Shown here: positions 8,539-17,547 of the stretch, in pieces
Numbering within the stretch: position 1 is the first letter of the stretch
Layout: every line of letters begins with the position of its first letter
DNA from: JAWUVP01 sp034112285
GTDB lineage: Bacteria > Pseudomonadota > Gammaproteobacteria > JABDGN01
NCBI GenBank assembly: GCA_034112285.1
Contig: JAWUVP010000074.1
Location: 1-39,905, forward strand
DNA length: 39,905 bases
Reading direction: 5' to 3'
Translations under genes and position numbers: made by a program
The notes under the pieces: model-generated
Database searches by the model: none
What the model was told of the DNA's origin: nothing
The model's input: the letters and a program-made list of their open reading frames with translations, nothing else

Positions 8539-9924
8539 ATGCCAACACTCATCATTTTTCACTTCGTCGTTTGCATCTCTTTTTTCATGTGCTTCGTGTT
8601 ATTTGTATTTCTCAGCCGTGGCCGTCGCCCAGTTTCAAACATCTTGGCTTGGTTGCTTTTTATCTTTTTAGTACCCTATATTGGCATTCCACTATTTTTA
8701 ATTTTTGGGCAACGCAAGTTAACGTGGATTATTAACAAAAAGCGCCAAATGTTAAATGAGCACCGCAAAGACGCACATCAAAGTGAGCAGCCTTTACAGC
8801 ATTTACTAAACACATATGGCATCATGCCCCCCACCAAAGGCAACGAGCTTAAATTACTCACTAGCGGTGAAGTGGCCTATAAAACCATTATTGAAAAAAT
8901 TACAACCGCCCAAAAATCTATTTTAATTTCCACTTACGTGCTAAAAAATGATCCAACAGGAAATGGAATTGTTGATGCGTTAATTATAAAAGCAAAGCAA
9001 GGCATACAAATTTGTTTACTGCTCGACACAGTTGGCGGGTTATTTTCTAGCCCACGCGCTCACTTAAAAGAGCTGCAACAAGCCGGCGGCCAAGTTCGTC
9101 ATATTATGCCTTTATTACACACGCCATTTCGTGGCCGCGCCAATTTGCGTGATCACCGCAAAATCATGATCTTTGATGGTTTAACCGCCATTATGGGCGG
9201 AATGAATTTAGCCCTGGAATACATGGGCGCCACACCAGACCCACAGCGCTGGATTGATTTAAGCATGACCATCCGCGGCGCAATGGTTGAACAACTCCAC
9301 AACATTTTTGAATCTGATTGGAAATTTTCAGCTTCAGACCAAACATTCAAATGCTATCGCCCTCCAAAGATTTCAAGCCTCGTGGTTGGCGAGGCCGAAC
9401 TTCAAGCTTTGGCTTCTGGGCCCGACGCCATTGGTGACTCTCTTTATGATTCAATTATCAGCTCTATTTACAATGCTAAAGAGAAAATCACTATCATTAC
9501 ACCGTATTTTATTTTGGATGACGCGTTACAAAAAGCCTTCATGATTGCTATTCGGCGCGGTGTAAAACTCACCATCATCATCCCACACCGCTCAAATCAA
9601 CACATTGCTGATTATGTTAGAAGCATTAATATTCGCAAACTACGAGATGAAGGCGCAAAAATTTGGCGTTGCAAAAAAATGATCCATGCTAAATGTTTTA
9701 TTTTCGATGACAAGCTAGCGATAGCGGGCTCCGCTAATTTAGATTTACGTAGCTTGTTATTAAATTTTGAAATTTCTTGTTTGCTTTATAGCCCAGCAGA
9801 AATTGAAATGCTGCAGCAGTGGGCCGATGGTTTGTTGCGTGAATGTAGTGACCAGTTTGAGAAACCTAGTTTGAAGCGGGTGTTGCTTGAAGATGCCGCA
9901 CAACTGCTCAAACCCTTACTTTAG
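8539..9924 (+). CDS. cls: Cardiolipin synthase / phospholipase D family
   Basis: A 461-residue membrane-bound enzyme that condenses phosphatidylglycerol (or related phospholipids) to cardiolipin. Two N-terminal transmembrane helices (residues about 5-25 and 35-55, with VPYIGIPLFLIFG) form the PLDNc module. Two HKD catalytic motifs follow: DHRKIMIFDG near residue 205 with GGMN after it, and HAKCFIFDD near residue 387 with GSANLDLRS after it. This is the arrangement of ClsA/ClsC-type enzymes. It is the only large plus-strand gene before the right edge and is divergent from rimI across about 60 bp. Its 3' end abuts a palindromic repeat that could act as a transcript end. Confidence 0.93.
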   Translation: MPTLIIFHFVVCISFFMCFVLFVFLSRGRRPVSNILAWLLFIFLVPYIGIPLFLIFGQRKLTWIINKKRQMLNEHRKDAHQSEQPLQHLLNTYGIMPPTKGNELKLLTSGEVAYKTIIEKITTAQKSILISTYVLKNDPTGNGIVDALIIKAKQGIQICLLLDTVGGLFSSPRAHLKELQQAGGQVRHIMPLLHTPFRGRANLRDHRKIMIFDGLTAIMGGMNLALEYMGATPDPQRWIDLSMTIRGAMVEQLHNIFESDWKFSASDQTFKCYRPPKISSLVVGEAELQALASGPDAIGDSLYDSIISSIYNAKEKITIITPYFILDDALQKAFMIAIRRGVKLTIIIPHRSNQHIADYVRSINIRKLRDEGAKIWRCKKMIHAKCFIFDDKLAIAGSANLDLRSLLLNFEISCLLYSPAEIEMLQQWADGLLRECSDQFEKPSLKRVLLEDAAQLLKPLL

Positions 9925-9930
9925 GGGGGC

Positions 9931-10097
9931 GGCTTTGCTGGGGGGCGCGATGAAGGTTGTCTTTTCTAAACACGCCGTGAATACGTCCGTGTAGGCTCCG
10001 CGCCGGCGTCCTGCCGGCGAGGGTCTAGAAAAGACAATCTTCATCGTGCTTGCAAAGCCTATTGGGGCGGGAGATAGAAGGAGCGAGCTGCGCTCGA
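9931..10097 (+). repeat. Palindromic intergenic repeat, copy 1, with tail hairpin
   Basis: An imperfect inverted repeat spans 9931-10059. The outer ends are GGCTTTGC and GCAAAGCC. Inner arms with GATGAAGGTTGTCTTTTCT on the left pair with AGAAAAGACAATCTTCATC on the right. The centre is a conserved core, ACGCCGTGAATACGTCC then TGTAGGCTCCG, plus a GC hairpin (CGCCGGC/GCCGGCG) ending near 10020. A tail to 10097 holds GAGCG-AGCTG-CGCTC, a second short hairpin shared with other copies. The copy lies 6 bp after cls, between convergent genes, so it may end transcripts on both strands. The remaining 160 bp to the next gene are AT-rich and show nothing further that I trust. Confidence 0.9.
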
Positions 10098-10258
10098 CTA
10101 TTTTCGGTTTTTTGGTTTTGTGATTCTTTCTGGGGAAGTGTTTTTTTTCAGATGGTTATAGGCTTATGCAACTCAACTTAGTATTGACTCCGTCATTGCA
10201 TGGTGCACTGTACCATATAGGTTAATGTCTTTATTTTAGGCTTTTTACAGGATGGTAT

Positions 10259-10696
10259 TTATTCAGCTGGAGCGCATTCTGTTTTGGTGGTTGATTCGCG
10301 TTTCACAAACTGTGTGTAACGGCGTAGCCAGACTAAGTATATTAGAAAAGCAAAGTTACTCATTAATAAGGGTAACCACATTAACGCTTTAGGTAAATAT
10401 CCTGCCAGCCAATGTGGAATGAATAAGCCATAACTCATGCTCACTAAAAAAGTAGAGGCGATTACTGCGGTATACGAAGCGGCAAAACCAGCACCCTTAC
10501 GGCGTGGTAATAAAAAAATCGGCAGAAAATTAGCAACCAATAATAATGCCGCTAAGAGTGGCACCATTGGAGATTGATGCGATAAACTGAATAAAGCACG
10601 AAAAATAGACCAGTTATAAAAAATCGCGACCACAAACCACAAGGCTGGGAATAAATAATAAACGCTTGAAAGTGGGGTGTAGCTTTTCTTTGACAT
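10259..10696 (-). CDS. Small four-helix membrane protein of unknown function
   Basis: A 145-residue protein with about four transmembrane segments, near residues 10-35, 42-62, 70-92 and 100-122, followed by a charged C-terminal tail (RRYTQFVKRESTTKTE). A Shine-Dalgarno-like AAAGGA lies 6 nt before the ATG at 10696. No domain is recognisable. The positive-inside pattern (RRKG after helix 2, WLRRY after helix 4) is consistent with both ends in the cytoplasm. It is isolated between two palindromic repeats and shows no operon partner, so context gives no hint of function. Confidence 0.7.
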   Translation of the reverse strand: MSKKSYTPLSSVYYLFPALWFVVAIFYNWSIFRALFSLSHQSPMVPLLAALLLVANFLPIFLLPRRKGAGFAASYTAVIASTFLVSMSYGLFIPHWLAGYLPKALMWLPLLMSNFAFLIYLVWLRRYTQFVKRESTTKTECAPAE

Positions 10697-10777
10697 GTAA
10701 ATCCTTTAACTTTTAATAATTCAATAATAACATTAAGGCCAACCAATCCAATCTAAAGCAAAGCATAAGCGAATCCT

Positions 10778-10826
10778 CGAAAAGCGATGCGCAAGCGAGC
10801 CCCCGAAAAGCGATGCGCAAGCGAGC
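10778..10826. repeat. Exact short tandem repeat (23 bp, period 26)
   Basis: Positions 10778-10800 and 10804-10826 are identical. Each contains AAAGCGATGCGCAAGCGAGC, GC-rich and partly self-complementary (GCG-ATGCGCA-AGCG type). The pair lies upstream of the small membrane-protein gene and beside palindromic repeat copy 2, and may be a tail module of that repeat family unlike the tails of the other copies. Confidence 0.85.
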
Positions 10827-10864
10827 CTGACAGCACGTTCAAACAAATAGGAGCTATTATCGGA

Positions 10865-10966
10865 GAGCGTTGCCTGGGCTTTGCAAAACTCTCGCTGGCA
10901 AGGATGCCAGCGCGAAGCCTACATGGACGTATTCACGGCGCGTTTTGCAAAGCCCAGGCAACGCTC
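10865..10966 (-). repeat. Palindromic intergenic repeat, copy 2, with perfect 25-bp arms
   Basis: Arms at 10865-10889 and 10942-10966 are perfect reverse complements over 25 bp. They enclose a 52-bp core in the opposite orientation to copy 1; read on the minus strand it contains GCCGTGAATACGTCC, TGTAGGCTTCGCG and a hairpin CGCTGGCA/TGCCAGCG. Apart from a short GGCTTTGC string, the arm sequence is unrelated to the other copies, while the core is clearly the same element. It lies directly downstream of lpd, so it may serve as the 3' end of the PDH operon transcript. Confidence 0.92.
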
Positions 10967-10994
10967 GATCCCCCCCACACACAAACACCTAATC

Positions 10995-12410
10995 TTATTT
11001 TTTCTTAGGCATATAAAGATCAGTAATAGTCCCTTCAAAAATCTCAGTAGCCATCATAATACTCTCCGACAAAGTAGGATGCGGATGCACCGTCAAAGAA
11101 ATATCTTCAGCATCACACCCCATCTCAATAGCCAAAGTGATTTCAGAAATAAGCTCTCCGGCATTTGGCCCAATAATACAACCACCTAAAATACGATGAC
11201 TGTCTTTGTCAAAAATCAATTTTGTCATGCCTTCAGTGCGGTTAACACTAATCGCACGCCCACTGGCCATCCATGGGAACTTAGCCACTTCAAAGTTAAC
11301 ACCCTGCTCTTTCGCTTCTTTTTCTTGCAAGCCAGTCCATGCGACTTCTGGGTCAGTATAAGCCACCGATGGAATCGTTTTAGGATCAAAATAGTGTTTC
11401 TGGCCGGCAATCACTTCGGCAGCAGTGCGACCTTCTGGCACGGCTTTATGCGCTAGCATCGGTTGGCCCACAACATCACCTATAGCAAAAATATGCGACA
11501 CGTTGGTGCGCAACTGCTTATCTACTGCAATAAAACCACGCTCATCTACGTTCACGCCGGCTTTATCTGCCGCAATCTTATTACCATTTGGCGTACGGCC
11601 AACAGCGGATAAGACTAAATCAAATTTTTCGGTAGTCTGTTTGCCCTTTTTATCTTCCATGGTCACATGAATGCCATCTTTTTTAGCATCAACCTTGGTG
11701 ACTTTGGTTGATAGCCAAAGATTTTCATAATGATTTTTTACAAATTTAGTGTAAATGTTTACGGCGTCTTTATCAAAGCCACCCATTAACGAATCAAACA
11801 TTTCAACAACGTTAATTTTCAATCCCAGTGAACAATAAACCGTCGCCATTTCTAGGCCAATAATTCCACCGCCTAACACCAACATCCGCCCTTTTGTAAC
11901 CGGTAAGTTTAATGCGCCAGTAGAATCGACAATGCGTGGATCTTCAGGCAAGAAAGGTAGATTAACCGGCTGTGAACCCACGGCAATAATCGCGTTTTCA
12001 AAATTGATGGTTGTTTTACCTTTATCGCCTTCAACTTCAATAGTATGAGTGCCGGAAAATTTGCCCAAGCCCTGCACCACTTCAACTTTACGTTGTTTAG
12101 CCATGCCAGCCAGACCGGTGGTCAATTTGCCAATCACTGAATCTTTCCAGCCAACCAGTTTTTTAATATCGACGTTAGGTTTACCAAATTTAATACCACA
12201 GTCAGCCATATCAGCGGCTTCATCCATCACTTTTGCGGCGTGGAGCAAAGCTTTAGAAGGAATGCAGCCTACGTTTAAGCAAACACCACCTAAGGTGGCA
12301 TAACGTTCAACTAAAACAACTTTTTTGCCTAAATCAGCAGCGCGAAAAGCGGCTGAATAACCGCCGGGGCCAGAACCTAAAACAACAACTTCGGTTTTTA
12401 TTTCACTCAT
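10995..12410 (-). CDS. lpd: Dihydrolipoyl dehydrogenase (E3)
   Basis: The 471-residue flavoprotein reoxidises dihydrolipoamide on E2 with NAD+, completing the pyruvate dehydrogenase cycle; by family it can also serve 2-oxoglutarate dehydrogenase. The FAD-binding GSGPGGYSAAFRAADLG opens the protein. The redox disulfide is in GGVCLNVGCIPSKALLH near residue 45. The NAD-binding motif LGGGIIGLEMATVYCSLGL is near residue 180. The catalytic His-Glu pair is in VHPHPTLSES near residue 445. An AGGA site precedes ATG 12410. It is the last gene of aceE-aceF-lpd, separated from aceF by 166 bp of structured sequence. Confidence 0.98.
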   Translation of the reverse strand: MSEIKTEVVVLGSGPGGYSAAFRAADLGKKVVLVERYATLGGVCLNVGCIPSKALLHAAKVMDEAADMADCGIKFGKPNVDIKKLVGWKDSVIGKLTTGLAGMAKQRKVEVVQGLGKFSGTHTIEVEGDKGKTTINFENAIIAVGSQPVNLPFLPEDPRIVDSTGALNLPVTKGRMLVLGGGIIGLEMATVYCSLGLKINVVEMFDSLMGGFDKDAVNIYTKFVKNHYENLWLSTKVTKVDAKKDGIHVTMEDKKGKQTTEKFDLVLSAVGRTPNGNKIAADKAGVNVDERGFIAVDKQLRTNVSHIFAIGDVVGQPMLAHKAVPEGRTAAEVIAGQKHYFDPKTIPSVAYTDPEVAWTGLQEKEAKEQGVNFEVAKFPWMASGRAISVNRTEGMTKLIFDKDSHRILGGCIIGPNAGELISEITLAIEMGCDAEDISLTVHPHPTLSESIMMATEIFEGTITDLYMPKKK

Positions 12411-12576
12411 AGTTTTTCCTGTTTAAATTGGTGTTAAAAAAATTAAATTCTCCCCTCAAAGAAGGGAGGCAGTAAAACATTGCTTTTAGTAATTTTTTAC
12501 TGAGGGGTTTTACGCTATATATACAGTATAATTTGCACTGTCCTTATAAGCCTTACACGATTAAAAGTAAAAGACT
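12411..12576 (-). promoter_or_regulatory. Structured aceF-lpd intergenic region
   Basis: This 166-bp gap in the PDH operon holds nested inverted repeats. CTCCC/GGGAG (12450-12454 with 12464-12468) is followed, in minus-strand reading, by an AT-rich stretch ending in a T run (rc of 12436-12442). GTAAAAC/GTTTTAC (12472-12478 with 12507-12513) encloses an AGTAA/TTACT hairpin. A TATATATA-like stretch lies near 12514-12528. It could be an attenuator or processing site plus an internal promoter that adjusts lpd relative to aceEF. Nothing here proves which. Confidence 0.35.
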
Positions 12577-13839
12577 TTAAATCATAACCTGCCAAGCATC
12601 TTGCAATGCGCCACTTAAAAATGTCACAAAGCGCGCTGCTTCAGCGCCATCAATCACTCGATGATCGTACGACAATGACAACGGTAACATTAACCGTGGC
12701 ACAAATTCTTTTCCGTTCCACACGGGCTGCATCGATGACTTAGACAAACCTAAAATGGCCACATCCGGTGCGTTTACAATAGGTGTAAATGCTGTGCCAC
12801 CAATTCCGCCTAAGCTTGAAATAGCAATACAACTGCCTTGCATTTCGGTGGGCGACAAACCTTTTTCACGGGCTTTTTTGCCTATAGCACCCAGCTCTTC
12901 AGCTAGCTCTAATAAGCCTTTGTTCGCAACATCACGAATTACCGGTACAACCAAACCATTGGGCGTGTCTACGGCAACGCCGACGTTAAAATATTTTTTA
13001 AACACTAAATTAGTGCCACTGGCATCTAATGAAGCATTGAAACGTGGGTAGGCTTTTAGCGCAGCAACCACGGCTTTCATAACAAATACAATCGGCGTTA
13101 ATTTAACGCCTTTCGCTTTTTGCGCTTGGCGAAAGGCTTCCATGTCAGTAATGTCTGCGGAATCAAATTGTGTCACATGGGGAATACTCACCCAATTGCG
13201 ATGTAAAAATTCGCCGGTTAATTTATTGATTTTCGACAAGGGTTGAATCTCAATTTCACCGAACTTACTAAAGTCCACCACTGGGGCTGCCGCCACATTA
13301 AGACCACTGCTACTGCCACCTTGGCTTAAGCGTTGTTGTACAAACTGTTGCACATCGGCTTTGGTTATACGGTTTTTATCACCCGTGCCAGAAATTTGTG
13401 TTAAGTCCACACCAAATTCGCGTGCTATTCGGCGCACCGCTGGGCCGGCGTAAAGGCTGTCGACAAAGCTGGAGTTGCTGCTTGCAGCAGCTGGAGCAGA
13501 TTTAGGGCTGGCTGGTTTTGGCGCCGCCGGTGGCGTAGCCGCTACCGGCGCAGCTTCTGCCGCAGGTGCTGGAGCACTTTCGCTGGCTACATCACTGGCA
13601 CTGCCAGCAACATCAATTTTAGCCACCAAGGTACCCTCGCCTATTTTGTCACCTTCTTTAATAAAGAATTCAGTCACGACACCGGCAAAAGGTGCTGGCA
13701 CATCCATTGAGGCTTTATCCGACTCTAACGTAGCCAAACCCTCATCAACTTCGACGGTATCGCCAACGCTAACTAGCAATTCAATCACATCGACGTCGCC
13801 GCCGCCCACATCAGGTACTATTACTTCTTTAATACTCAC
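12577..13839 (-). CDS. aceF: Pyruvate dehydrogenase E2, dihydrolipoamide acetyltransferase
   Basis: The 420-residue E2 core transfers the acetyl group from lipoamide to CoA. Domain order: one lipoyl domain (residues 1-75, with lipoyl lysine in LESDKASMDVP); a long Ala/Pro linker (about 78-125); a peripheral-subunit-binding domain (AGPAVRRIAREFGVDLTQI, then GTGDKNRITKADV); and the catalytic domain ending with the active-site motif SYDHRVIDGAEAARF. E. coli AceF has three lipoyl domains and about 630 residues, so this is a one-lipoyl version. The start is 9 bp after the aceE stop, which implies translation from the same mRNA. Confidence 0.97.
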   Translation of the reverse strand: MSIKEVIVPDVGGGDVDVIELLVSVGDTVEVDEGLATLESDKASMDVPAPFAGVVTEFFIKEGDKIGEGTLVAKIDVAGSASDVASESAPAPAAEAAPVAATPPAAPKPASPKSAPAAASSNSSFVDSLYAGPAVRRIAREFGVDLTQISGTGDKNRITKADVQQFVQQRLSQGGSSSGLNVAAAPVVDFSKFGEIEIQPLSKINKLTGEFLHRNWVSIPHVTQFDSADITDMEAFRQAQKAKGVKLTPIVFVMKAVVAALKAYPRFNASLDASGTNLVFKKYFNVGVAVDTPNGLVVPVIRDVANKGLLELAEELGAIGKKAREKGLSPTEMQGSCIAISSLGGIGGTAFTPIVNAPDVAILGLSKSSMQPVWNGKEFVPRLMLPLSLSYDHRVIDGAEAARFVTFLSGALQDAWQVMI

Positions 13840-13848
13840 GCTCTATCC

Positions 13849-16542
13849 TCACACGTTAACTGGATTTGCCTTATCAGAGGCAATGCCATATTTTTCCTTG
13901 GCGGCTAATAATTTTTTCACCGGTAAGTCACCGGCATCAACCAAGCCTTTCATTGCGCTATAGGCAATATAATTACGATTTACTTCAAAAAATTCACGCA
14001 ACGTTGCGCGCGTGTCACTGCGGCCAAAGCCATCGGTACCTAAGGTCAAGAAAGTTTTACCGGGTAAAAACTGACGAATTTGGTCGGCATACACTTTCAT
14101 GTAATCCGTCGCGGCAATGATTGGCCCAATGGTTGGCAACAAGCGCTTGCTCACATAAGCTTGGCGTGGCGCTTCTTCTGGGTTGTGCAAATTCCAATGC
14201 TCAACATCCAAACCGTCGCGGCGCAGCTCGTTCATGCTTAAGGCAGACCAAACATTGGCACACACACCAAAATCTTTTTCTAACATTTCTGCAGCGGCTA
14301 AGACTTCCAGCATGATAGTACCGCCACCCAACAACTGCACGCAGTGTTTGCCTTTAGTGCTTTTGCCGGCTTGATATAAATATAGACCTTTTAAAATATC
14401 ATCGGCCACGCCTTCTGGCATAGGCTGCTGTACATATTTTTCGTTCATCACGGTAATGTAATACGTCACATCTTCTTGCAACGTGACCATGCGATGCAGA
14501 CCATCGCGCATAATTACCGCCAGCTCAAAACCCCACGTTGGATCGTAGGTGTGACAATTAGGAATCGTTGAGGCCAACAAATGACTTTGTCCATCACAAT
14601 GCTGCAAGCCTTCACCGGGCAATGAGGTGCGACCTGCTAAGCTACCAATAAAGAAACCGCGGGTGCGCATGTCACCCGCCGCCCACGCTAAGTCGGCAAC
14701 ACGTTGGTAACCAAACATAGAGTAATATAAGTAAAAGGGAATCATTGGGCTGTTACTAGTACTATAAGCCGTACCCGCAGCAATCAACTGACAGGTGGCA
14801 CCATCTTCAGTTAAGCCCTCATTAATGATTTGGCCTGATTTACTTTCTTTGTAATAAATTAATTGTCCACTATCAACCGGATCGTATTGTTGACCCACTA
14901 CGGAATATAAGCCAATTTTAGGGAACAAACCTTCCATGGCCAAGGTACGACATTCATCGGGAACAATAGGCACTAAGCGTTGACCCAGCTCTTTATCTTT
15001 TAAAAGTGAAGTAAATATACGCGCATATGCCATGTTGCTGGAAATTTCACGGCCATCACTGCCGAGTAAATGTGGGGCAAATATTTTTGAATCTAAGCTT
15101 GGTACCTCAAGCGTGGTGTCAGTTTTGCAGCGTCTTGTTGGCACATAACCCGACAATGCTTTGCGGCGCTCGTGCATATATTTTATAGCGGGGTCACTTT
15201 CACCCGGGCGATAATATTCTAAATCTTCAACTTGTTTATCGGTGAGAGGTAAACGCAAGCTATCGCGATAAGCGAGCAATTGCTCGTGCGACATTTTTTT
15301 CATGTTGTGCGCATTGTTATTACCTTGAATTTCTGACATGCCAAAACCTTTTACTGTCATCGCTAAAATAACAGTAGGCTTGCCATTGTTCAAATTCACG
15401 GCGCGCTCATAAGCGGCATTCACTTTCACCACATCATGTCCGCCACGACGCAAGTTATAAATATCTTCGTCACTAAGATCTTCTACCATGGCTTTTAATT
15501 CTGGATAACGTCCAAAGAAATGTTCACGAATATAAGCGCCATCATTAGCACGATAATTTTGATATTCACCATCAATGGTTTCATTCATGGTTTTGGTTAA
15601 GATGCCTTCAGAATCTTTGGCAAACAGAGGATCCCAACTGGAACCCCATAAAACTTTAATCACATTCCAGCCGGCACCGTCAAACGTGCTGCCTAGCAAG
15701 GTTGCTACTTGATCGTTACCCGTAACCGGACCATCAAGCTTTTGCAAGTTGCAATTAATTACAAAAATTAAGTTGTCGAGCTTTTCACGCCCAGCAATCG
15801 TTAAGCCGCCGGTTGATTCTGGCTCGTCCATTTCACCATCACCACAAAACACCCACACTTTACGGCCATCGGTATTCTGAATGCCTCGGTTTTGCATGTA
15901 TTTTAAAAACTTGGCTTGGTAAATGCCTTGCAAGGCACCCAACCCCATTGAAACGGTGGCAAATTGCCAATATTCAGGCATAACATAAGGATGTGGATAA
16001 GATGAAATACCTTTACCGCCCACTTCACGACGAAAATGATTTAACTGATCTTCGGTAAAACGGCCTTCTAAAAATGAGCGGGCATACATTCCCGGCGACG
16101 CATGACCTTGGAAATAAACCAAATCACCGCCGTTGTTAAATTCTGGGCCGCGAAAATAATGATTAAACGCCACTTCGTACAAAATAGCCGAAGAAGCATA
16201 GGTGGCTAAATGACCGCCTAACGAACCGTCAACATGGCCAGCTCGCACCACCATCATGGCAGCATTCCAGCGAATCATGCCGCGTATTTGGCGCTCAAGA
16301 TCTTGATCGCCTGGATATTCAGGCTCTTCTTCAACGCTGATGGTATTCACAAAATCAGGGCTGTAACCACTGGCAATAGCAAAACCGGTATCACCGACTT
16401 TCTTCACCAGTTCGGCGAGCAAAAATTGTGCGCGCTCAGGGCCTTCAGAGGTTAGAACATTATCTATGGCGGTGAGCCATTCTTGGGTTTCGGTAGGGTT
16501 AATGTCGCTTGCGCGGAGCTTCTCGAGCAATTGGTCCGTCAT
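13849..16542 (-). CDS. aceE: Pyruvate dehydrogenase E1 component (homodimeric)
   Basis: The 897-residue thiamine-diphosphate enzyme decarboxylates pyruvate and acetylates the E2 lipoyl group. The length fits the homodimeric AceE type (E. coli 887). The ThDP-binding motif is seen as GDGEMDEPESTGG followed by NCNLQKLDGPV near residues 230-270. Further family hallmarks are HIS-rich N-terminal segments (RAGHVDGSLGGHLATYAS and YFQGHASPGMYARSF) and the C-terminal GTDGFGRSDTRATLREFFEV. It is the first gene of the operon with a recognisable promoter 40-65 bp upstream, and it is followed closely by aceF. Confidence 0.98.
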   Translation of the reverse strand: MTDQLLEKLRASDINPTETQEWLTAIDNVLTSEGPERAQFLLAELVKKVGDTGFAIASGYSPDFVNTISVEEEPEYPGDQDLERQIRGMIRWNAAMMVVRAGHVDGSLGGHLATYASSAILYEVAFNHYFRGPEFNNGGDLVYFQGHASPGMYARSFLEGRFTEDQLNHFRREVGGKGISSYPHPYVMPEYWQFATVSMGLGALQGIYQAKFLKYMQNRGIQNTDGRKVWVFCGDGEMDEPESTGGLTIAGREKLDNLIFVINCNLQKLDGPVTGNDQVATLLGSTFDGAGWNVIKVLWGSSWDPLFAKDSEGILTKTMNETIDGEYQNYRANDGAYIREHFFGRYPELKAMVEDLSDEDIYNLRRGGHDVVKVNAAYERAVNLNNGKPTVILAMTVKGFGMSEIQGNNNAHNMKKMSHEQLLAYRDSLRLPLTDKQVEDLEYYRPGESDPAIKYMHERRKALSGYVPTRRCKTDTTLEVPSLDSKIFAPHLLGSDGREISSNMAYARIFTSLLKDKELGQRLVPIVPDECRTLAMEGLFPKIGLYSVVGQQYDPVDSGQLIYYKESKSGQIINEGLTEDGATCQLIAAGTAYSTSNSPMIPFYLYYSMFGYQRVADLAWAAGDMRTRGFFIGSLAGRTSLPGEGLQHCDGQSHLLASTIPNCHTYDPTWGFELAVIMRDGLHRMVTLQEDVTYYITVMNEKYVQQPMPEGVADDILKGLYLYQAGKSTKGKHCVQLLGGGTIMLEVLAAAEMLEKDFGVCANVWSALSMNELRRDGLDVEHWNLHNPEEAPRQAYVSKRLLPTIGPIIAATDYMKVYADQIRQFLPGKTFLTLGTDGFGRSDTRATLREFFEVNRNYIAYSAMKGLVDAGDLPVKKLLAAKEKYGIASDKANPVNV

Positions 16543-16578
16543 AGGGTACTCAGTTAGTTAAGTTTATAGTAGGCAAAT

Positions 16579-16607
16579 ATTATACCATAATTGTTTTAGT
16601 GAAATAA
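16579..16607 (-). promoter_or_regulatory. Sigma70-type promoter of aceE-aceF-lpd
   Basis: On the minus strand a consensus -10 TATAAT (16579-16584) is preceded by a 17-bp spacer and a weak -35 TTATTT (16602-16607). It lies about 37 bp upstream of the aceE start codon. The surrounding sequence is AT-rich. No clear PdhR-type operator is visible. Confidence 0.65.
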
Positions 16608-16640
16608 TGCTTGCCGATAATTTGTAAAATCGCGCAGTGG

Positions 16641-17483
16641 TTAGTACAACCAAGCGCCCAGGGTAAAGATGGCAATCACAACCAACCAGACAACCAGTGA
16701 GCGCTCTATCATGCGCAACACTTGGCGGGCTTCTTCTGCGTCACTCTCACCGTCAGCATCTAGACCCATTGCGCCTAAACCGCTAGAAATTAATAAGTCT
16801 TGGTTTGAATTGAAACCATTCTTAGCGTAATGCAGCCATTCACTAAAGCCTTTAGTAAAATTACCCGCAACGGAATAACCTAAGCCCACCAAACGTGCTG
16901 GCAGCCAATCGAGCACATCTTCTAAAATGTGCGCGCACCTGGCAATGGCGTTGAGTTTATCGTTGGGGCGGGAGCTTAATTTGGTGAGTTGCGCAATGGT
17001 GCGATATAGCATGGCACCACAGGGGCCAAGAATTACAAACCAAAACACAATAGCAAAAGTACGGCTATTGGCATGGCAGAGCATCGCTTCAACTAAGGCC
17101 CGGCTATCATCTTCTGTGTTAACGGCATCATCATCATTAAGAGATTCATCTGTCGGGTCGTTGGCCGCCATTTGCTTGGCCAAACTTGAATCAAGATATT
17201 CTTGTAAAGAAATGGGCCATAAGCAATACCACAGCACAGCAATACATAGAAAGAATTCTAAGATATAAAATATCCCATGCGCTAACCCTATTTGTAACAA
17301 GAACAAGACCAACATAATGGGTAACAACACGAGCCCAGTGACCACCCAAGGTGAACCAATGCTGTTGAGCAATTTTTGAGCGGCAATCACGTAGGATTCA
17401 AACCAATTGTAACGAGCTGGAGTGCGGCCAATCTGTAAATAGCGTAAGCCTAAAAGGCAAATTAAAATGACGATGAGTTTCAT
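16641..17483 (-). CDS. ampE: AmpE-like inner-membrane protein
   Basis: A 280-residue membrane protein matching AmpE, the companion of AmpD in many gammaproteobacteria and a putative membrane sensor or modulator linked to peptidoglycan recycling; its biochemical role is not settled. It has an N-terminal helix (MKLIVILICLLGLRYLQIG), two central helices near residues 45-90, a helix near 150 (FAIVFWFVILGPCGAMLYR) and a C-terminal helix. The polar segment between helices is rich in Asp/Glu. An upstream ATG adds seven residues, but MKLIVIL is the better start. It lies 64 bp after ampD and is the last gene of the cluster. Confidence 0.85.
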   Translation of the reverse strand: MKLIVILICLLGLRYLQIGRTPARYNWFESYVIAAQKLLNSIGSPWVVTGLVLLPIMLVLFLLQIGLAHGIFYILEFFLCIAVLWYCLWPISLQEYLDSSLAKQMAANDPTDESLNDDDAVNTEDDSRALVEAMLCHANSRTFAIVFWFVILGPCGAMLYRTIAQLTKLSSRPNDKLNAIARCAHILEDVLDWLPARLVGLGYSVAGNFTKGFSEWLHYAKNGFNSNQDLLISSGLGAMGLDADGESDAEEARQVLRMIERSLVVWLVVIAIFTLGAWLY

Positions 17484-17547
17484 TGAGCTTCCGTTGATTA
17501 ACAATGTGTGTAGTATATATTAAAATTTGCAGATTTGCTGAACAGGT

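Noticed and set aside
8480..8548. Extended RimI N-terminus from 8548
   Set aside because: The extra 23 residues are unlike the family and would overlap the divergent cls start.
10184..10216. Promoter with TTGACT upstream of TACCAT
   Set aside because: Spacing is 21 bp and no plus-strand gene follows; the ATGGT/ACCAT symmetry there is short.
10787..11189. Plus-strand open frames with peptides such as ARSLHGRIHG
   Set aside because: They are translations of the palindromic repeat core and of the strand opposite lpd, with no coding support.
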